Part shown: one piece after another, positions 54,534 to 63,236 of the stretch | Layout of the letters: every line of letters starts with the position of its first letter | Position numbering within the stretch: the first letter of the stretch is position 1 | Assembly (NCBI RefSeq): GCF_000934685.1 | Contig: NZ_JYNQ01000001.1 | Span: forward strand, 806,001-870,000 | Direction of reading: 5' to 3' | Length of the DNA: 64,000 nucleotides | Source: Lacinutrix sp. Hel_I_90 | Lineage (GTDB): Bacteria; Bacteroidota; Bacteroidia; Flavobacteriales; Flavobacteriaceae | Notes under the pieces: model-generated | What the model was told of the DNA's origin: nothing | Databases searched by the model: none | Seen by the model: the letters and a program-made list of their open reading frames with translations, nothing else | Made by a program: the position numbers and the translations under genes

Positions 54534-56579
54534 TTAGTGTAGTGGATTGTTTTTTATATACTCTATTGCACTCTTTTTATAATCTTCTGATGTATTAGAG
54601 GCATCCAATTCTGATTTCATTGTTGCATTTATTTTTTCGGCAAATATTACACAAAGTTTATGAAGTCCTATATGAGATATAATTTTCTTTTCTCTCAAAG
54701 CTTCTACAACACCTCTAATAGCACCTATCTTTTTTGGGGTTAATACAGAATTACCATCGACTGTTATTGCTAAATCCTCTAACATTCTAAGTATATATTC
54801 TTGTTTTTCGATTGATAATAAATCTTCAAATTTTTCAATCTTTGGTTTATCAAGTAATATTTTAGAGTTTGTAGGCAAATAGTTTAAGGGTGCAATGATG
54901 GCGGTTTCCTTAATAAATTCGGCTTCTATGGATAAAAAGTCTTTAAATAGTTTTGGATATTTATCCTCTTTACCTTTAAAATTATCACGTCTTTCAATTA
55001 AAGCTCTAAACTCTAATTCACGATGTTTTAATTCTTTTAATCTTGATTGAATATACAATACTTTATTACTTGGTTCTGCATTATCTAATATCTCCTGAAA
55101 CCTAGACATACATTTCTCAAACACTCTAATATATGTTTGTCTATGATTTATGAAGTGTATATCTAAGGGTACAGAATCACGATGGAATCTTTTAAAAAAC
55201 GTATCCATTGAATCTTGTAACTCATTGTATAATTCTTTATCTACTACCATTTTATTCATTAACGATTGAATAATGATATGAGAACCAGAATCGTTTTTAA
55301 AATACATAGTCCGACTGTCGAATAGTTCTTGAAAAATAAACGTAATCTCCCAACTTGTATTTTGGATTTTATAAGCTGTTTTAATTTCCTTTATGACTTC
55401 TTCTAACTTATCATTTATTATATAATTGAATTTTACATTTGCTTTTTGAAGTTCTTTGTTTTCATCACGAAGAAGGAAAAACACTCTATCATCTTGCACT
55501 TTGTTGTATGCATCTATTTGCTCTTGAAACTTATCCCTCAAATATTTCTTAATTTGTTTATCTGATTTGGCTTCATTATTAAAACAATAGTCATTTATAG
55601 CATCTATAATTTCTTGGTTTTCTTCCTCTGCTTCTTGAATAGCTTTTTGCAACTCTTTATCTGTGTCAATAAATCTGAAAGATGTGCCTAACGACTGACC
55701 TTTCATAATTTTTTGCATCCATTTCTGTAAAAAATCTAAAGTGTAAAAAATAGTATATTCGTTACCAATAAGACTTTTATTATTAGAAGCCATTTTGTGC
55801 AAAGGCTCTTTTAGTGTTACAGGATTTAATTTTTTTAAATTATTGTCATCATTGTAAAACAATGGAAAATTAACTAACAACAATTTATCATCATAAGTTC
55901 TGAAATCAAAGTCTCTGTACAGATAGAGTTTTGATAGTATTTGTTTTAAAACTCTTGAATCATTTAGATTTTCAGATAATTCTTCCTCAATTATAGCTAA
56001 TTCATTTTCAATAAATTCAAGTGGATTTTCTAAAGTTTCACAATGTTTTTGATACGCTCTTATAATATTAGTTGTGTCATATTCAACAATATCCAAAAGT
56101 GTCTTCATTTGCCAATCAGCAATTTGGTAATAGTCTTTTTCTTCTATATTGAATTGTGAATCAAAATTTTCAAAATACTTGCATCTTACACCTTTTAAAA
56201 AGTCTTCGTAAGTAACTTTTGGTATCTTTTCTCCTAGAACTTTAATTTTATTATGAATCAACTTATCATAATCACCTAAATATACTGATTGAATAAATTC
56301 TTCAGTTTCATCTACATTCAGTAAAAAATGACGTGCAGCAAATTGGGAAAGTAGCCAACTATCAGTATTTTTAATATAGTAAGGATGTGGGTCTTTTTCT
56401 ATTAGATTATCTATTCTATCTTCTTCTCTAGCACAAAACACTAACTTTTGATAGTTATCTAATCCTTCAATTTTTTCAAGCACATTAAGTTTAAAATCTA
56501 TTTTAGCCTTTTGTTTTGCAGCATTTCTTATTTTAGTAAAATGCTCTTTAACGATGTTGTTAATTGGTTTATTTAGCAT
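54534..56579 (-). CDS. Large unknown protein of the integration module
   Basis: The 681-residue protein is helical and charged (KHCETLENPLEFIENELAIIEEELSENLNDSRVLKQILSKL) with no membrane segment. A C-terminal domain (LTPKKIGAIRGVVEALREKKIISHIGLHKLCVIFAEKINAT) resembles segments seen at the ends of Bacteroidota mobile-element proteins. I know no function. It begins 5 bp after the integrase stop, in the same operon, with the HTH gene downstream. Confidence 0.7.
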   Translation of the reverse strand: MLNKPINNIVKEHFTKIRNAAKQKAKIDFKLNVLEKIEGLDNYQKLVFCAREEDRIDNLIEKDPHPYYIKNTDSWLLSQFAARHFLLNVDETEEFIQSVYLGDYDKLIHNKIKVLGEKIPKVTYEDFLKGVRCKYFENFDSQFNIEEKDYYQIADWQMKTLLDIVEYDTTNIIRAYQKHCETLENPLEFIENELAIIEEELSENLNDSRVLKQILSKLYLYRDFDFRTYDDKLLLVNFPLFYNDDNNLKKLNPVTLKEPLHKMASNNKSLIGNEYTIFYTLDFLQKWMQKIMKGQSLGTSFRFIDTDKELQKAIQEAEEENQEIIDAINDYCFNNEAKSDKQIKKYLRDKFQEQIDAYNKVQDDRVFFLLRDENKELQKANVKFNYIINDKLEEVIKEIKTAYKIQNTSWEITFIFQELFDSRTMYFKNDSGSHIIIQSLMNKMVVDKELYNELQDSMDTFFKRFHRDSVPLDIHFINHRQTYIRVFEKCMSRFQEILDNAEPSNKVLYIQSRLKELKHRELEFRALIERRDNFKGKEDKYPKLFKDFLSIEAEFIKETAIIAPLNYLPTNSKILLDKPKIEKFEDLLSIEKQEYILRMLEDLAITVDGNSVLTPKKIGAIRGVVEALREKKIISHIGLHKLCVIFAEKINATMKSELDASNTSEDYKKSAIEYIKNNPLH

Positions 56580-56584
56580 TATAG

Positions 56585-57802
56585 TTAATTGATGTATTTA
56601 TCGACTGCATTATCTAACTCACTACTTATTATTTTTGCATAGACTTGAGTAATACCTATATCTGAATGGTCCATTAGTTTAGATACGTGTTCTATTCTCA
56701 TACCATTATTTAATGCCCTGGTAGCAAATGTATGTCTGCTAATATGAAAGCTTAAATTGAAAGGTAATTCTAAACGTGTCCCCATTTTTCTTAAATACAT
56801 ATTGCTTAATGCTATTGCTCTACCTGTTATTAAATTTCTATGCTCTTTATCTGTAAAATAGTTTTTATCAATATTTGCAAAAGGGAAAATTATATCTTCT
56901 TGCTTCTGGTCTTTTTGCCGGTACTTCTCTAATATCTCAACTGCTTTTTGACCTATTCTAACACTATGCTGTCTATTTGTTTTTCTGATAATTTTCGTTA
57001 TTCTTCCACTTTTCTTATCGTAATTTTTCCATTTAAGTTCTAACATATCCCCAAATCTTAGACCACCTGCAAAAACTGAAAATATAAACATATCTTTTAT
57101 TACTTGTGCTTTGTCTTTATTAGAAACTTCTAAATTTATAAAGTCCTGAAATTGTTCAGCAGATAAATATCGTTTTGTGCTCTTATCTTTTTTTACAGTA
57201 AACTTATTGAAAGGAAATAAGTCTAAAGGTATTAAATCTTCTTTCTGAGCTTCCTTAAACATTATCTTCATAATTTTTAAAGAGAAATTTATGGTTGTAT
57301 TATTATTACCTAATGTAGAACTGCAATAAGATGCGAAATCTTTTAAGGTGGTAACTGTAATGTCTTCAAACATTAATTCACGATGCCCTACAAACTTTTC
57401 AAATTTCTTTAAATAGGTTTTGTAATTCTTATACGTTGAATAGGCTAAAGTATCTTTACGCTTTTCACAAAGGCTATCTGAGTAGTCAAAAAAGTTCGTT
57501 AAGGGTTTACCCTTAATGGCCTCTTTTAGTTTTCTTGCAGTTGTGGATTGGTTTCTTCTTTCAAGGTCTGCAATTTCGCCTTTTGCATCCGCAACCTTTT
57601 GAGATATGTAAGCGTTTAACCTTGTAGAATTACTATGATTCTTCTTTACTTTTTGCTTATCTTCATCCCATTCATTTGGCTTTAGTTTTAGGCTTAACGA
57701 AATGAATTTAGTTTTGCGGTCTTTGATAACTCTTAAATAAAGAGGTGCTTCTCCTGCTTTATCTACTTTGTTATTTCTTAAAATTAGTTTTATTGAAGAC
57801 AT
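56585..57802 (-). CDS. Tyrosine integrase of the island
   Basis: The 405-residue integrase has an N-terminal arm-binding domain (KLILRNNKVDKAGEAPLYLRVIKDRKTKFISL), a SAM-like core-binding domain (about 110-200) and a catalytic domain. The catalytic Arg is in AGGLRFGDMLELKW, the Lys in IRKTNRQHSVRIG, His-x2-Arg in SFHISRHTFATRAL, and the Tyr in MDHSDIGITQVYAKI. It lies 181 bp from attR and should promote integration at the TAACACCGTGT core. It differs from the cassette recombinase at 36012 in length and N-terminal domain. Confidence 0.93.
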   Translation of the reverse strand: MSSIKLILRNNKVDKAGEAPLYLRVIKDRKTKFISLSLKLKPNEWDEDKQKVKKNHSNSTRLNAYISQKVADAKGEIADLERRNQSTTARKLKEAIKGKPLTNFFDYSDSLCEKRKDTLAYSTYKNYKTYLKKFEKFVGHRELMFEDITVTTLKDFASYCSSTLGNNNTTINFSLKIMKIMFKEAQKEDLIPLDLFPFNKFTVKKDKSTKRYLSAEQFQDFINLEVSNKDKAQVIKDMFIFSVFAGGLRFGDMLELKWKNYDKKSGRITKIIRKTNRQHSVRIGQKAVEILEKYRQKDQKQEDIIFPFANIDKNYFTDKEHRNLITGRAIALSNMYLRKMGTRLELPFNLSFHISRHTFATRALNNGMRIEHVSKLMDHSDIGITQVYAKIISSELDNAVDKYIN

Positions 57803-57983
57803 AAAGTACTGGCTTTAAAGGTATGCAAAGCGGTGCAACCGAGTACTAAGGTACAACAATAGGTACAACAAAACAAGCATTTTGATGCATTTAGCTGTAT
57901 TAATTTACTTTAATAAAAACACATAAAAGCCTATAAATAAAGGGATTCAATGAAATTGGAAGCAACCTAATGAAGTTTCTATA

Positions 57984-58117
57984 TAACACCGTGTATAATT
58001 AATTGCTTTGACAAGTGCTTATTTGGAAAATTCCTACGGAATTTTCTCGGGTTCGTATTTGTTTACTATATTAGTTGCTTAACCACGCAACTAACCATAC
58101 ACAACAACGTTAGCTAC
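57984..58117 (+). repeat. Island attR joined to the rest of attC-like site 2
   Basis: The 11-bp TAACACCGTGT (57984-57994) is followed by ATAATTAATTGC, the central hairpin GGAAAATTCCTACGGAATTT and the arm CGCAACTAACCATACAC (58086-58102). The site closes with CGTTAGCTAC. GTTAGCTAC (58109-58117) is the exact complement of GTAGCTAAC at 58808-58816, at the end of cassette 3. Confidence 0.8.
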
Positions 58118-58139
58118 AATGCTGAAACAAACTTCATAG

Positions 58140-58799
58140 ATGATATTATTATTTCTGTTTTTAACCTTAATCTTTTTGATTTCATATCCAATAATCGGAT
58201 TTAAAATATATAAGTCGATTAGGAATAAAAACAAACGGAAACTATATCGACTTTCAGCAATACTTCTGATTTTGATTTTAATCCCAGGATTTTTCTGGAG
58301 AATATTACCAGGTTCTGACCTTGTCTGGAAACCAATTGAAAAAGTACAGGAAAAAGGCTACAATACTGAATTAACTGGCTTTGAATTTAATTTTGGAGAA
58401 TCGATTTACGAATATGAATCGAAAAGAGATTTTAATGGTGATGGATACTCAATTTGGATTTATGAAATTGATGATAAAACAGCCAATTATTTTAAAAAAC
58501 CAAACGCTGATTTTTTTACAAACTACCCAAACTCTGATTTTAGAAACAAATGGGAAACGGAATTTTGGAAAAAAACACCATTGAATAAAGAAGAGCAAAA
58601 GTTTTTAGACTTTGCTCACAGCGAACTTGACGAATTGAAATTCGAATTAGAGGACTTACTCAATGAAAAAGGAAATTATTACGCATATGAATATTATATG
58701 CACGACTTTAGCGATGGAACTGTTTATGTTGGAAATATCGACTTTTACATTATTTGTCCGAATAGAAAATTGATAGTAAAAATTAACCATAATACGTAA
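58140..58799 (+). CDS. Cassette 3: membrane-anchored unknown protein
   Basis: The 219-residue protein has two N-terminal transmembrane helices (MILLFLFLTLIFLISYPIIGF and LYRLSAILLILILIPGFFW) joined by a basic loop. A soluble, acidic, aromatic-rich domain of about 160 residues follows (DGYSIWIYEIDD, NYYAYEYYMHDFSDGTVYVGNIDFYIICP). I know no family. It is the only gene of the cassette, starting 22 bp after the previous core and ending 8 bp before the next attC-like site. Confidence 0.75.
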   Translation: MILLFLFLTLIFLISYPIIGFKIYKSIRNKNKRKLYRLSAILLILILIPGFFWRILPGSDLVWKPIEKVQEKGYNTELTGFEFNFGESIYEYESKRDFNGDGYSIWIYEIDDKTANYFKKPNADFFTNYPNSDFRNKWETEFWKKTPLNKEEQKFLDFAHSELDELKFELEDLLNEKGNYYAYEYYMHDFSDGTVYVGNIDFYIICPNRKLIVKINHNT

Positions 58800-58807
58800 A
58801 AAGCACA

Positions 58808-58943
58808 GTAGCTAACAATGTGTATAATTCATTGCTAGTTATAGCCTACTTACGAAAGTCCTCGCGGACTTTCTATCTGTGATTTATTTGCTAACTTTAG
58901 TGCTTAAACACGCAACGAAATCATACACTAGACCGTTACCTGC
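58808..58943 (+). repeat. attC-like site 3 (end of cassette 3)
   Basis: The 136-bp site opens GTAGCTAACAATGTGTATAA and closes CGTTACCTGC. Arms GTGTATAATTCATTGC and CGCAACGAAATCATACAC pair with one bulge. The central hairpin GAAAGTCCTCGCGGACTTTC differs from that of site 1 by compensatory changes. The last 9 bp (58935-58943) are complementary to 59861-59869 at the end of cassette 4. Confidence 0.8.
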
Positions 58944-58961
58944 AATTACCAAAAAAACCGA

Positions 58962-59849
58962 ATGAAAAACTCACTTATCTTAATTTTAATACTTTGTTTT
59001 CAAATTACCTACTCGCAAAAAGTGGATTTAACAGGAATTGCTAAAACTTCTGAAAATCGAGGTCACGTAATGATTGTGTTGAACGATACTCTAAGGAAAT
59101 TACCAGAATATTTCCCTGATTCTTTATATCAAAAAATGTGGAAAAACAAAAACTTAATATGCTTTTCAGATGGTAATGGGAGTTTTACAATTAATGCAGA
59201 TTTAAATGACAGTTTGGTTTTTTCAAGAGATAGATATATTTCACAAACTCATAAAGTATCTAAACTTATTTCTCAACAAGATTCAATTAATGTAATTTTA
59301 GAACCGACACCTTGTGTAGAATATATTCCTTGTAATGAAACTAATCCAGAACTATATATTTTTATTGGAGAAAAACTAGATGTTAGTCCTGCAAGCCAAC
59401 CAAACTATTGTAACACAGTTTCGATAGATTCAAAATCTCAATCTAAATATAAAATCTTAGAGAAATTTACCAATAATTTAAATGCTGAGAATATAAATTT
59501 TGTTTCTTATGATCATTTTTCAAAAGTGAAATATGATGAATTTCAAAATGTTCTTTTATTTGTTGGAAAATATTGTGACAGTTTAATTCATCAAAAGTAT
59601 CAATATCATCCAGTTTATAAAATGAAGAACGGAAAATGGGCATCACCAATTTTTGAGGAATATGATTTAACAGAAAGAAAAAGTGATAAGCAACCGCATA
59701 AAGTTGAAATGGCTGAACCAATAACCATCCCAGGTTATAATTCCTATAGAAAATTAGAGGATATTTACAAAGAACCATATTTTAGAATTGAGAAAGGTAA
59801 AGTTTATATGCTATACGGCTATTACCCAGAAGATTTGATAACAGATTAA
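58962..59849 (+). CDS. Cassette 4: secreted unknown protein
   Basis: The 295-residue protein has a signal peptide (MKNSLILILILCFQITYSQ) and an N-terminal segment resembling a carboxypeptidase-like regulatory domain (VDLTGIAKTSENRGHVMIVLNDT..GNGSFTINADLNDSLVFSRDRYISQ). A roughly 170-residue C-terminal domain follows that I do not recognise. It starts 18 bp after the previous core. The cassette ends with a repeat of a second type (59861). Confidence 0.75.
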   Translation: MKNSLILILILCFQITYSQKVDLTGIAKTSENRGHVMIVLNDTLRKLPEYFPDSLYQKMWKNKNLICFSDGNGSFTINADLNDSLVFSRDRYISQTHKVSKLISQQDSINVILEPTPCVEYIPCNETNPELYIFIGEKLDVSPASQPNYCNTVSIDSKSQSKYKILEKFTNNLNAENINFVSYDHFSKVKYDEFQNVLLFVGKYCDSLIHQKYQYHPVYKMKNGKWASPIFEEYDLTERKSDKQPHKVEMAEPITIPGYNSYRKLEDIYKEPYFRIEKGKVYMLYGYYPEDLITD

Positions 59850-59860
59850 TAAAAACAACA

Positions 59861-59942
59861 GCAGGTAACAAAGAACTGAGTTAAAAAACAACACTTTTCT
59901 TCATTAATTTTAGACATTATTAGTTTAGGCTTAGAGATTCAT
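59861..59942 (+). repeat. Second-type cassette-end repeat, copy 1
   Basis: GCAGGTAAC (59861-59869) is the exact complement of the core end of site 3, so it marks the end of cassette 4. The following 65 bp (AAAGAACTGAGTTAAAAAAC...TTAGTTTAGGCTT) are nearly identical to 63246-63308. The similarity fades after AGAGATT at 59942. The right half expected of an attC is not found; the IS110 element begins soon after. Confidence 0.7.
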
Positions 59943-59990
59943 TTAATTGATCCACTACGCTTATTTTTCACTCGGTTTTTAATTCAAAAA

Positions 59991-60953
59991 CTATATTACT
60001 GAAACATAAGTTTCATCGTATGGTCTGCCAGATTTAGCTATTGCAAACGCTTGTTTTAGCAACTTGTTGGCTACAGCAATCAATGCCAGTTTTTTGCTTT
60101 TCCCTTTGTTCACTATACGCTCGTAAAGCGCTCTGCAAGCTTTGTTACACTTACAGGCATTAAATGCACATAAAAATAATAAATTCCGAAGCTTCCTATT
60201 TCCAACTTTACTAATCCTACTGCGACCTCTCACACTACTGCCGGACTCTCTTATGGTTGGTGTAATCCCAGCATAACTGCATAATTGAGAAGCATTCTCA
60301 AACTTCTGAAAACCATCCGTAATTACTATTAGAAAAAGGGCTGTCTTTAGACCAATTCCTGGAATACTAGTTAATAAAGTTAATTGACTTTGCTGGTCTG
60401 CCTTTACAAGGCTTAGCAGTTTCTGATCGATTCCTGCAATCTCTTTTTCCAAATGCTTAAGATTTCTTTTTAATGAACTATAGACATGCTTTGATGGCAT
60501 ACCAAGAACTTCTTCGCCATGGAGCTTGTTCTTTGTCGCTGTACGCTTCTTTATATAACTATCCAGTAGTCTAAAGAGTTGCAAACATTCACTTTGAACA
60601 TCTGTTAAGGCATTGTAAAGGGGCACTTCATTGATTTGACCATACTCACAAATCGCTTTGGCATCACTTCTATCGGTTTTCACTTTGGCGAGTCTCATCT
60701 GTATAAATCGTTTTACCGATAACGGATTTACTACAGACACCGTAACTCCTTTTTTGTAAAGAAACTGAGCAAGCAGGCAATGGTAGTAACCTGTGGCTTC
60801 CATCACCACTAAACTATCCTTAGGTAATACCTTAAGAAATTTCTTAAATCCTGCCGCATTGTTTTTAAACTGTAAGTGACCAACTTTACTACCATAACAA
60901 TCAAAGACATCTTTACTAATGTCAATTCCAAAAGTTTCTTTATATTTATTCAT
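59991..60953 (-). CDS. IS110-family transposase
   Basis: The 320-residue protein has the RuvC-like DEDD residues: FGIDISKDVFDCYG (first Asp), VVMEATGYY (Glu) and KTDRSDAKAI (the two Asp). The C-terminal Tnp_20 domain has TSIPGIGLKTALFLIVITDG and GITPTIRESGSSVRGRSRISKVGNRKLRNLLF; the Ser in ESGSSVRG is the usual nucleophile. The gene is full length and appears active. IS110 enzymes use a guide (bridge) RNA made from the element's own non-coding end. Confidence 0.93.
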   Translation of the reverse strand: MNKYKETFGIDISKDVFDCYGSKVGHLQFKNNAAGFKKFLKVLPKDSLVVMEATGYYHCLLAQFLYKKGVTVSVVNPLSVKRFIQMRLAKVKTDRSDAKAICEYGQINEVPLYNALTDVQSECLQLFRLLDSYIKKRTATKNKLHGEEVLGMPSKHVYSSLKRNLKHLEKEIAGIDQKLLSLVKADQQSQLTLLTSIPGIGLKTALFLIVITDGFQKFENASQLCSYAGITPTIRESGSSVRGRSRISKVGNRKLRNLLFLCAFNACKCNKACRALYERIVNKGKSKKLALIAVANKLLKQAFAIAKSGRPYDETYVSVI

Positions 60954-61165
60954 AAGAACTGATTTATGAAAGAACAGCCTACTATACTCACAACAACTTG
61001 AAAACGAGATCTAGTGTCTCACAGAACTGAACGTGATAAAAGTAGAAAAGAGAGAGGATTATCAGTGTTGTCGAAGTCAAAAGCTTCACCGTATATATTA
61101 ACCTTAATTCTCTCTTTTGTTCTTTCTGATTTTGTAACTAATTTATTGAATTGTAAACTTAAGCC
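60954..61165 (-). ncRNA. Candidate bridge RNA region of the IS110 element
   Basis: The 212-bp non-coding stretch upstream of the transposase is where the IS110 group carries its bridge RNA. It contains paired blocks such as AGAGAGAGGATTA (61048 on) and TTAATTCTCTCTTTT (61102 on), which could form a stem. I cannot fold it or match it to a model, so the call rests on position and this one stem. Confidence 0.4.
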
Positions 61166-61292
61166 GTGTATAATTAATTGCTTTGGTAAGTGCTTATTTG
61201 GAAAATTCCTTCGGAATTTTCTCGCGTTCGTTTTTGTTTACTAAATTAGTTGCTGAAACACGCAACTAAGCATACACAAACACGTTGTAAAC
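61166..61292 (+). repeat. attC-like site 4
   Basis: Arms GTGTATAATTAATTGC (61166-61181) and CGCAACTAAGCATACAC (61261-61277) pair around the hairpin GGAAAATTCCTTCGGAATTT. The site closes CGTTGTAAAC. GTTGTAAAC (61284-61292) is the exact complement of GTTTACAAC at 63237-63245. Its own opening (TTAAGCC instead of an AAC core) is damaged, probably by the neighbouring IS110 insertion. Confidence 0.75.
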
Positions 61293-61301
61293 AATGCTGA
61301 C

Positions 61302-62619
61302 CCGTCCTGAATAAAGGCTACATAATTTTAAACATTATGTACAAAAATGACAAAGTAATTAGACGTTACAGTGAACCTTTCAAATTAAAAATTTTAGCCG
61401 AACTTACAATCGGAAAACACACAAAGAGCGAACTTTGTAAACTCTACTCAATTGCTCCCACAACGGTCAATGAGTGGATTAAAAAGTATAATCGTAAAGA
61501 CTTAATGAACACCAGAGTAAAAGTGGAAACTAAAGACGAAATATCTAGAATTAAAGCACTTCAAAAAGAAATAGAACAACTAAAAAAACTACTTCTTAAA
61601 AAGGATCTTGACACTATGGTATTGGACTCCTACCTAGAAGTAGCAGCTGAAGACCTAGGCTATAAATCTGTCAATGAGTTAAAAAAAAAGATAAGTATAA
61701 AGCCTTAATTAAAGCTAAAGAGAAATCTAAGGGATTTACTTCTTTAACGACTATAACTCTTTGTTTTGGACTTAAACGTGATGCGTATTATAAATACAAA
61801 TCTAGAGCTGATAAGCGTTTAAAACTTGAACAACAGATTATAAATATAGTCAGTAAAAAACGTAAATCCCTTCCTAGAGAAGGCGTGCGCAAACTTAAAA
61901 TTTCATTGGATGATGAGTTTACTAAAGCCAAAATCAAAGTGGGCAGAGACACCCTATTTAATATCCTTAGAAAGCACAATATGCTTACACTTAGAAAGAA
62001 AACCAGTGCTAGAACAACCAACTCTTATCATCGTTTTTACAAGTATAAAAACATTATAAAAGATATAGAAATTAATAGACCTAATCAAGTTTGGGCATCT
62101 GATATCACATACATTAGAACCGTAAAAGGATTTTGTTATCTAGCATTAATAACAGATATGTACTCTAGAAAAATAGTTGGTTATGACCTAAGTGATAGCC
62201 TAGAACTTAAAGGATGCGTAAGAGCGCTTAATAAGGCCATATATCAGGCTAAAAACACCTGTACAGAGCGCAGTCGAAGTATTAATGGACTCATACATCA
62301 TTCCGATAGAGGAATACAGTATTGTAGTAATGTATACACACAGATATTGAAAAGAAATAAGATAGGCATTAGTATGACTGAAGAAAATCACTGCTACGAA
62401 AATGCAATGGCAGAACGTGTAAATGGGATCTTAAAAGATGAATTCTACCTAGACCAAACCTTTGATAATGTGGCTCACGCAAAGAGAGCTGCAAAAAATG
62501 CAATTAATTTATACAACGAAATAAGATTACATTTATCTTTAGACTATAAAACACCTAATATGGTATATCAATTATCAGCGTAAAAATCAATTTTAACCTG
62601 TAGCCGTATTTCAGGACAA
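61302..62619 (+). mobile_element. IS3-family insertion sequence
   Basis: The 1318-bp element has inverted ends: GTCCTGAATAAAGGCTACA (61304-61322) on the left and, read on the minus strand, GTCCTGAAATACGGCTACA on the right (62599-62617). GAC at 61299-61301 and 62620-62622 is a 3-bp target duplication; joining the flanks gives CAATGCTGACATGCGAAAAC, which places the cassette 5 start codon 9 bp after the attC core. Confidence 0.88.
61337..62583 (+). CDS. IS3-family transposase OrfAB, joined by -1 frameshift
   Basis: OrfA (61337-61708, 123 residues) has an HTH (HTKSELCKLYSIAPTTVNEWIKKYN) and a leucine-zipper-like helix (ISRIKALQKEIEQLKKLLLKK). The slippery heptamer A AAA AAG at 61684-61690 in OrfA's frame lets ribosomes move to the -1 frame, which stays open to 62583. 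OrfB has the DDE integrase residues in VWASDITYI, LIHHSDRGIQYC and MAERVNGILKDEF. It is complete. An in-frame segment NTCTERSRSING (62255-62290) before the LIHHSDRG motif looks like an inserted repeat. Confidence 0.9.
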
Positions 62620-62622
62620 GAC

Positions 62623-63222
62623 ATGCGAAAACTCAAATACATATTAAACAATTTAACATTCATAATTCTGGCTTTAATGTTTGCGTGCAATGAAAATAAT
62701 GAACCTAAAAATAAAGCCTTCATAACCAACAGTAGTAAATCGAACTTTGAATTTTATTTTGCCGATACTGTTCAAGTTAATAAGACATATCGAGGATTAG
62801 TTTTATACGATAGCAGCAGTGCAATAGACTCTATTACCGACAAATTAGAACACGAAAAAGACACGATTAGACTATTGGCTTTTTTTTTAAAGAATTCTAA
62901 AACTGCCATCAAAGATTCAGCTGATTTGATTGTAAACGACCCGAAATCCAATGTGTTTATGTCGAATACACCTGATTCTATATATTTTGAATATAAGTTT
63001 AAAGATACTGGTTACCAATTTTTAGAAGGTGTGCTTCAGGATGAAATAACCTATGCGACATTTGATAAAGAATATCCTGTAAATGTTACAACGGAAAATA
63101 TACATATTAGCTGTCCTGTTTATGTAACGGACAATTTGAATTTCAAAAATAAATTGGGAAGTGTAATACGAAAATTAAAGAATGGTAAAACTGAAGATTT
63201 ACTTTACGAACTAAATAACTAA
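62623..63222 (+). CDS. Cassette 5: unknown lipoprotein
   Basis: The 199-residue protein has a lipoprotein signal (MRKLKYILNNLTFIILALMFACNEN, Cys22). The mature part is beta-rich and resembles the small extracellular proteins of Bacteroidota with the pattern FYFADTVQVNKTYRGLVLYDSS... YATFDKEYPVNVT. I know no family. The IS3 element sits between it and its attC, exactly at the start codon, so its expression now depends on the IS or on read-through. Its stop lies 14 bp before the next cassette-end repeat. Confidence 0.78.
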   Translation: MRKLKYILNNLTFIILALMFACNENNEPKNKAFITNSSKSNFEFYFADTVQVNKTYRGLVLYDSSSAIDSITDKLEHEKDTIRLLAFFLKNSKTAIKDSADLIVNDPKSNVFMSNTPDSIYFEYKFKDTGYQFLEGVLQDEITYATFDKEYPVNVTTENIHISCPVYVTDNLNFKNKLGSVIRKLKNGKTEDLLYELNN

Positions 63223-63236
63223 TTTTAATAAGCACT

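Larger units (their letters stand above)
39913..57994. mobile_element. 18-kb integrative island inserted in attC of cassette 2
   Basis: The element is bounded by the direct repeat TAACACCGTGT at 39913-39923 (attL) and 57984-57994 (attR). Joining the outer flanks gives TAACACCGTGTATAATTAAT, which is the consensus start of the other attC-like sites, so the empty site can be rebuilt. A tyrosine integrase reads inwards from 57802. All genes of the element are on the minus strand. It has an HTH/excisionase-like gene and a replication-type gene but no relaxase, coupling protein or conjugation genes, so it would need help to transfer. Cargo is a type I R-M system, a TAC toxin-antitoxin module and unknown genes. 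Confidence 0.85.
59943..61165. mobile_element. IS110-family element (limits approximate)
   Basis: An intact IS110-type transposase with a gene-free upstream stretch of about 210 bp lies between the second-type repeat and attC-like site 4. IS110 elements have no standard terminal inverted repeats, so the ends are set by the flanking cassette repeats only. Confidence 0.65.

Noticed and set aside
39913-57994. Conjugative element (ICE) or prophage
   Set aside because: No relaxase, coupling protein, Tra genes, capsid, tail or lysis genes are seen. The element is called integrative only.
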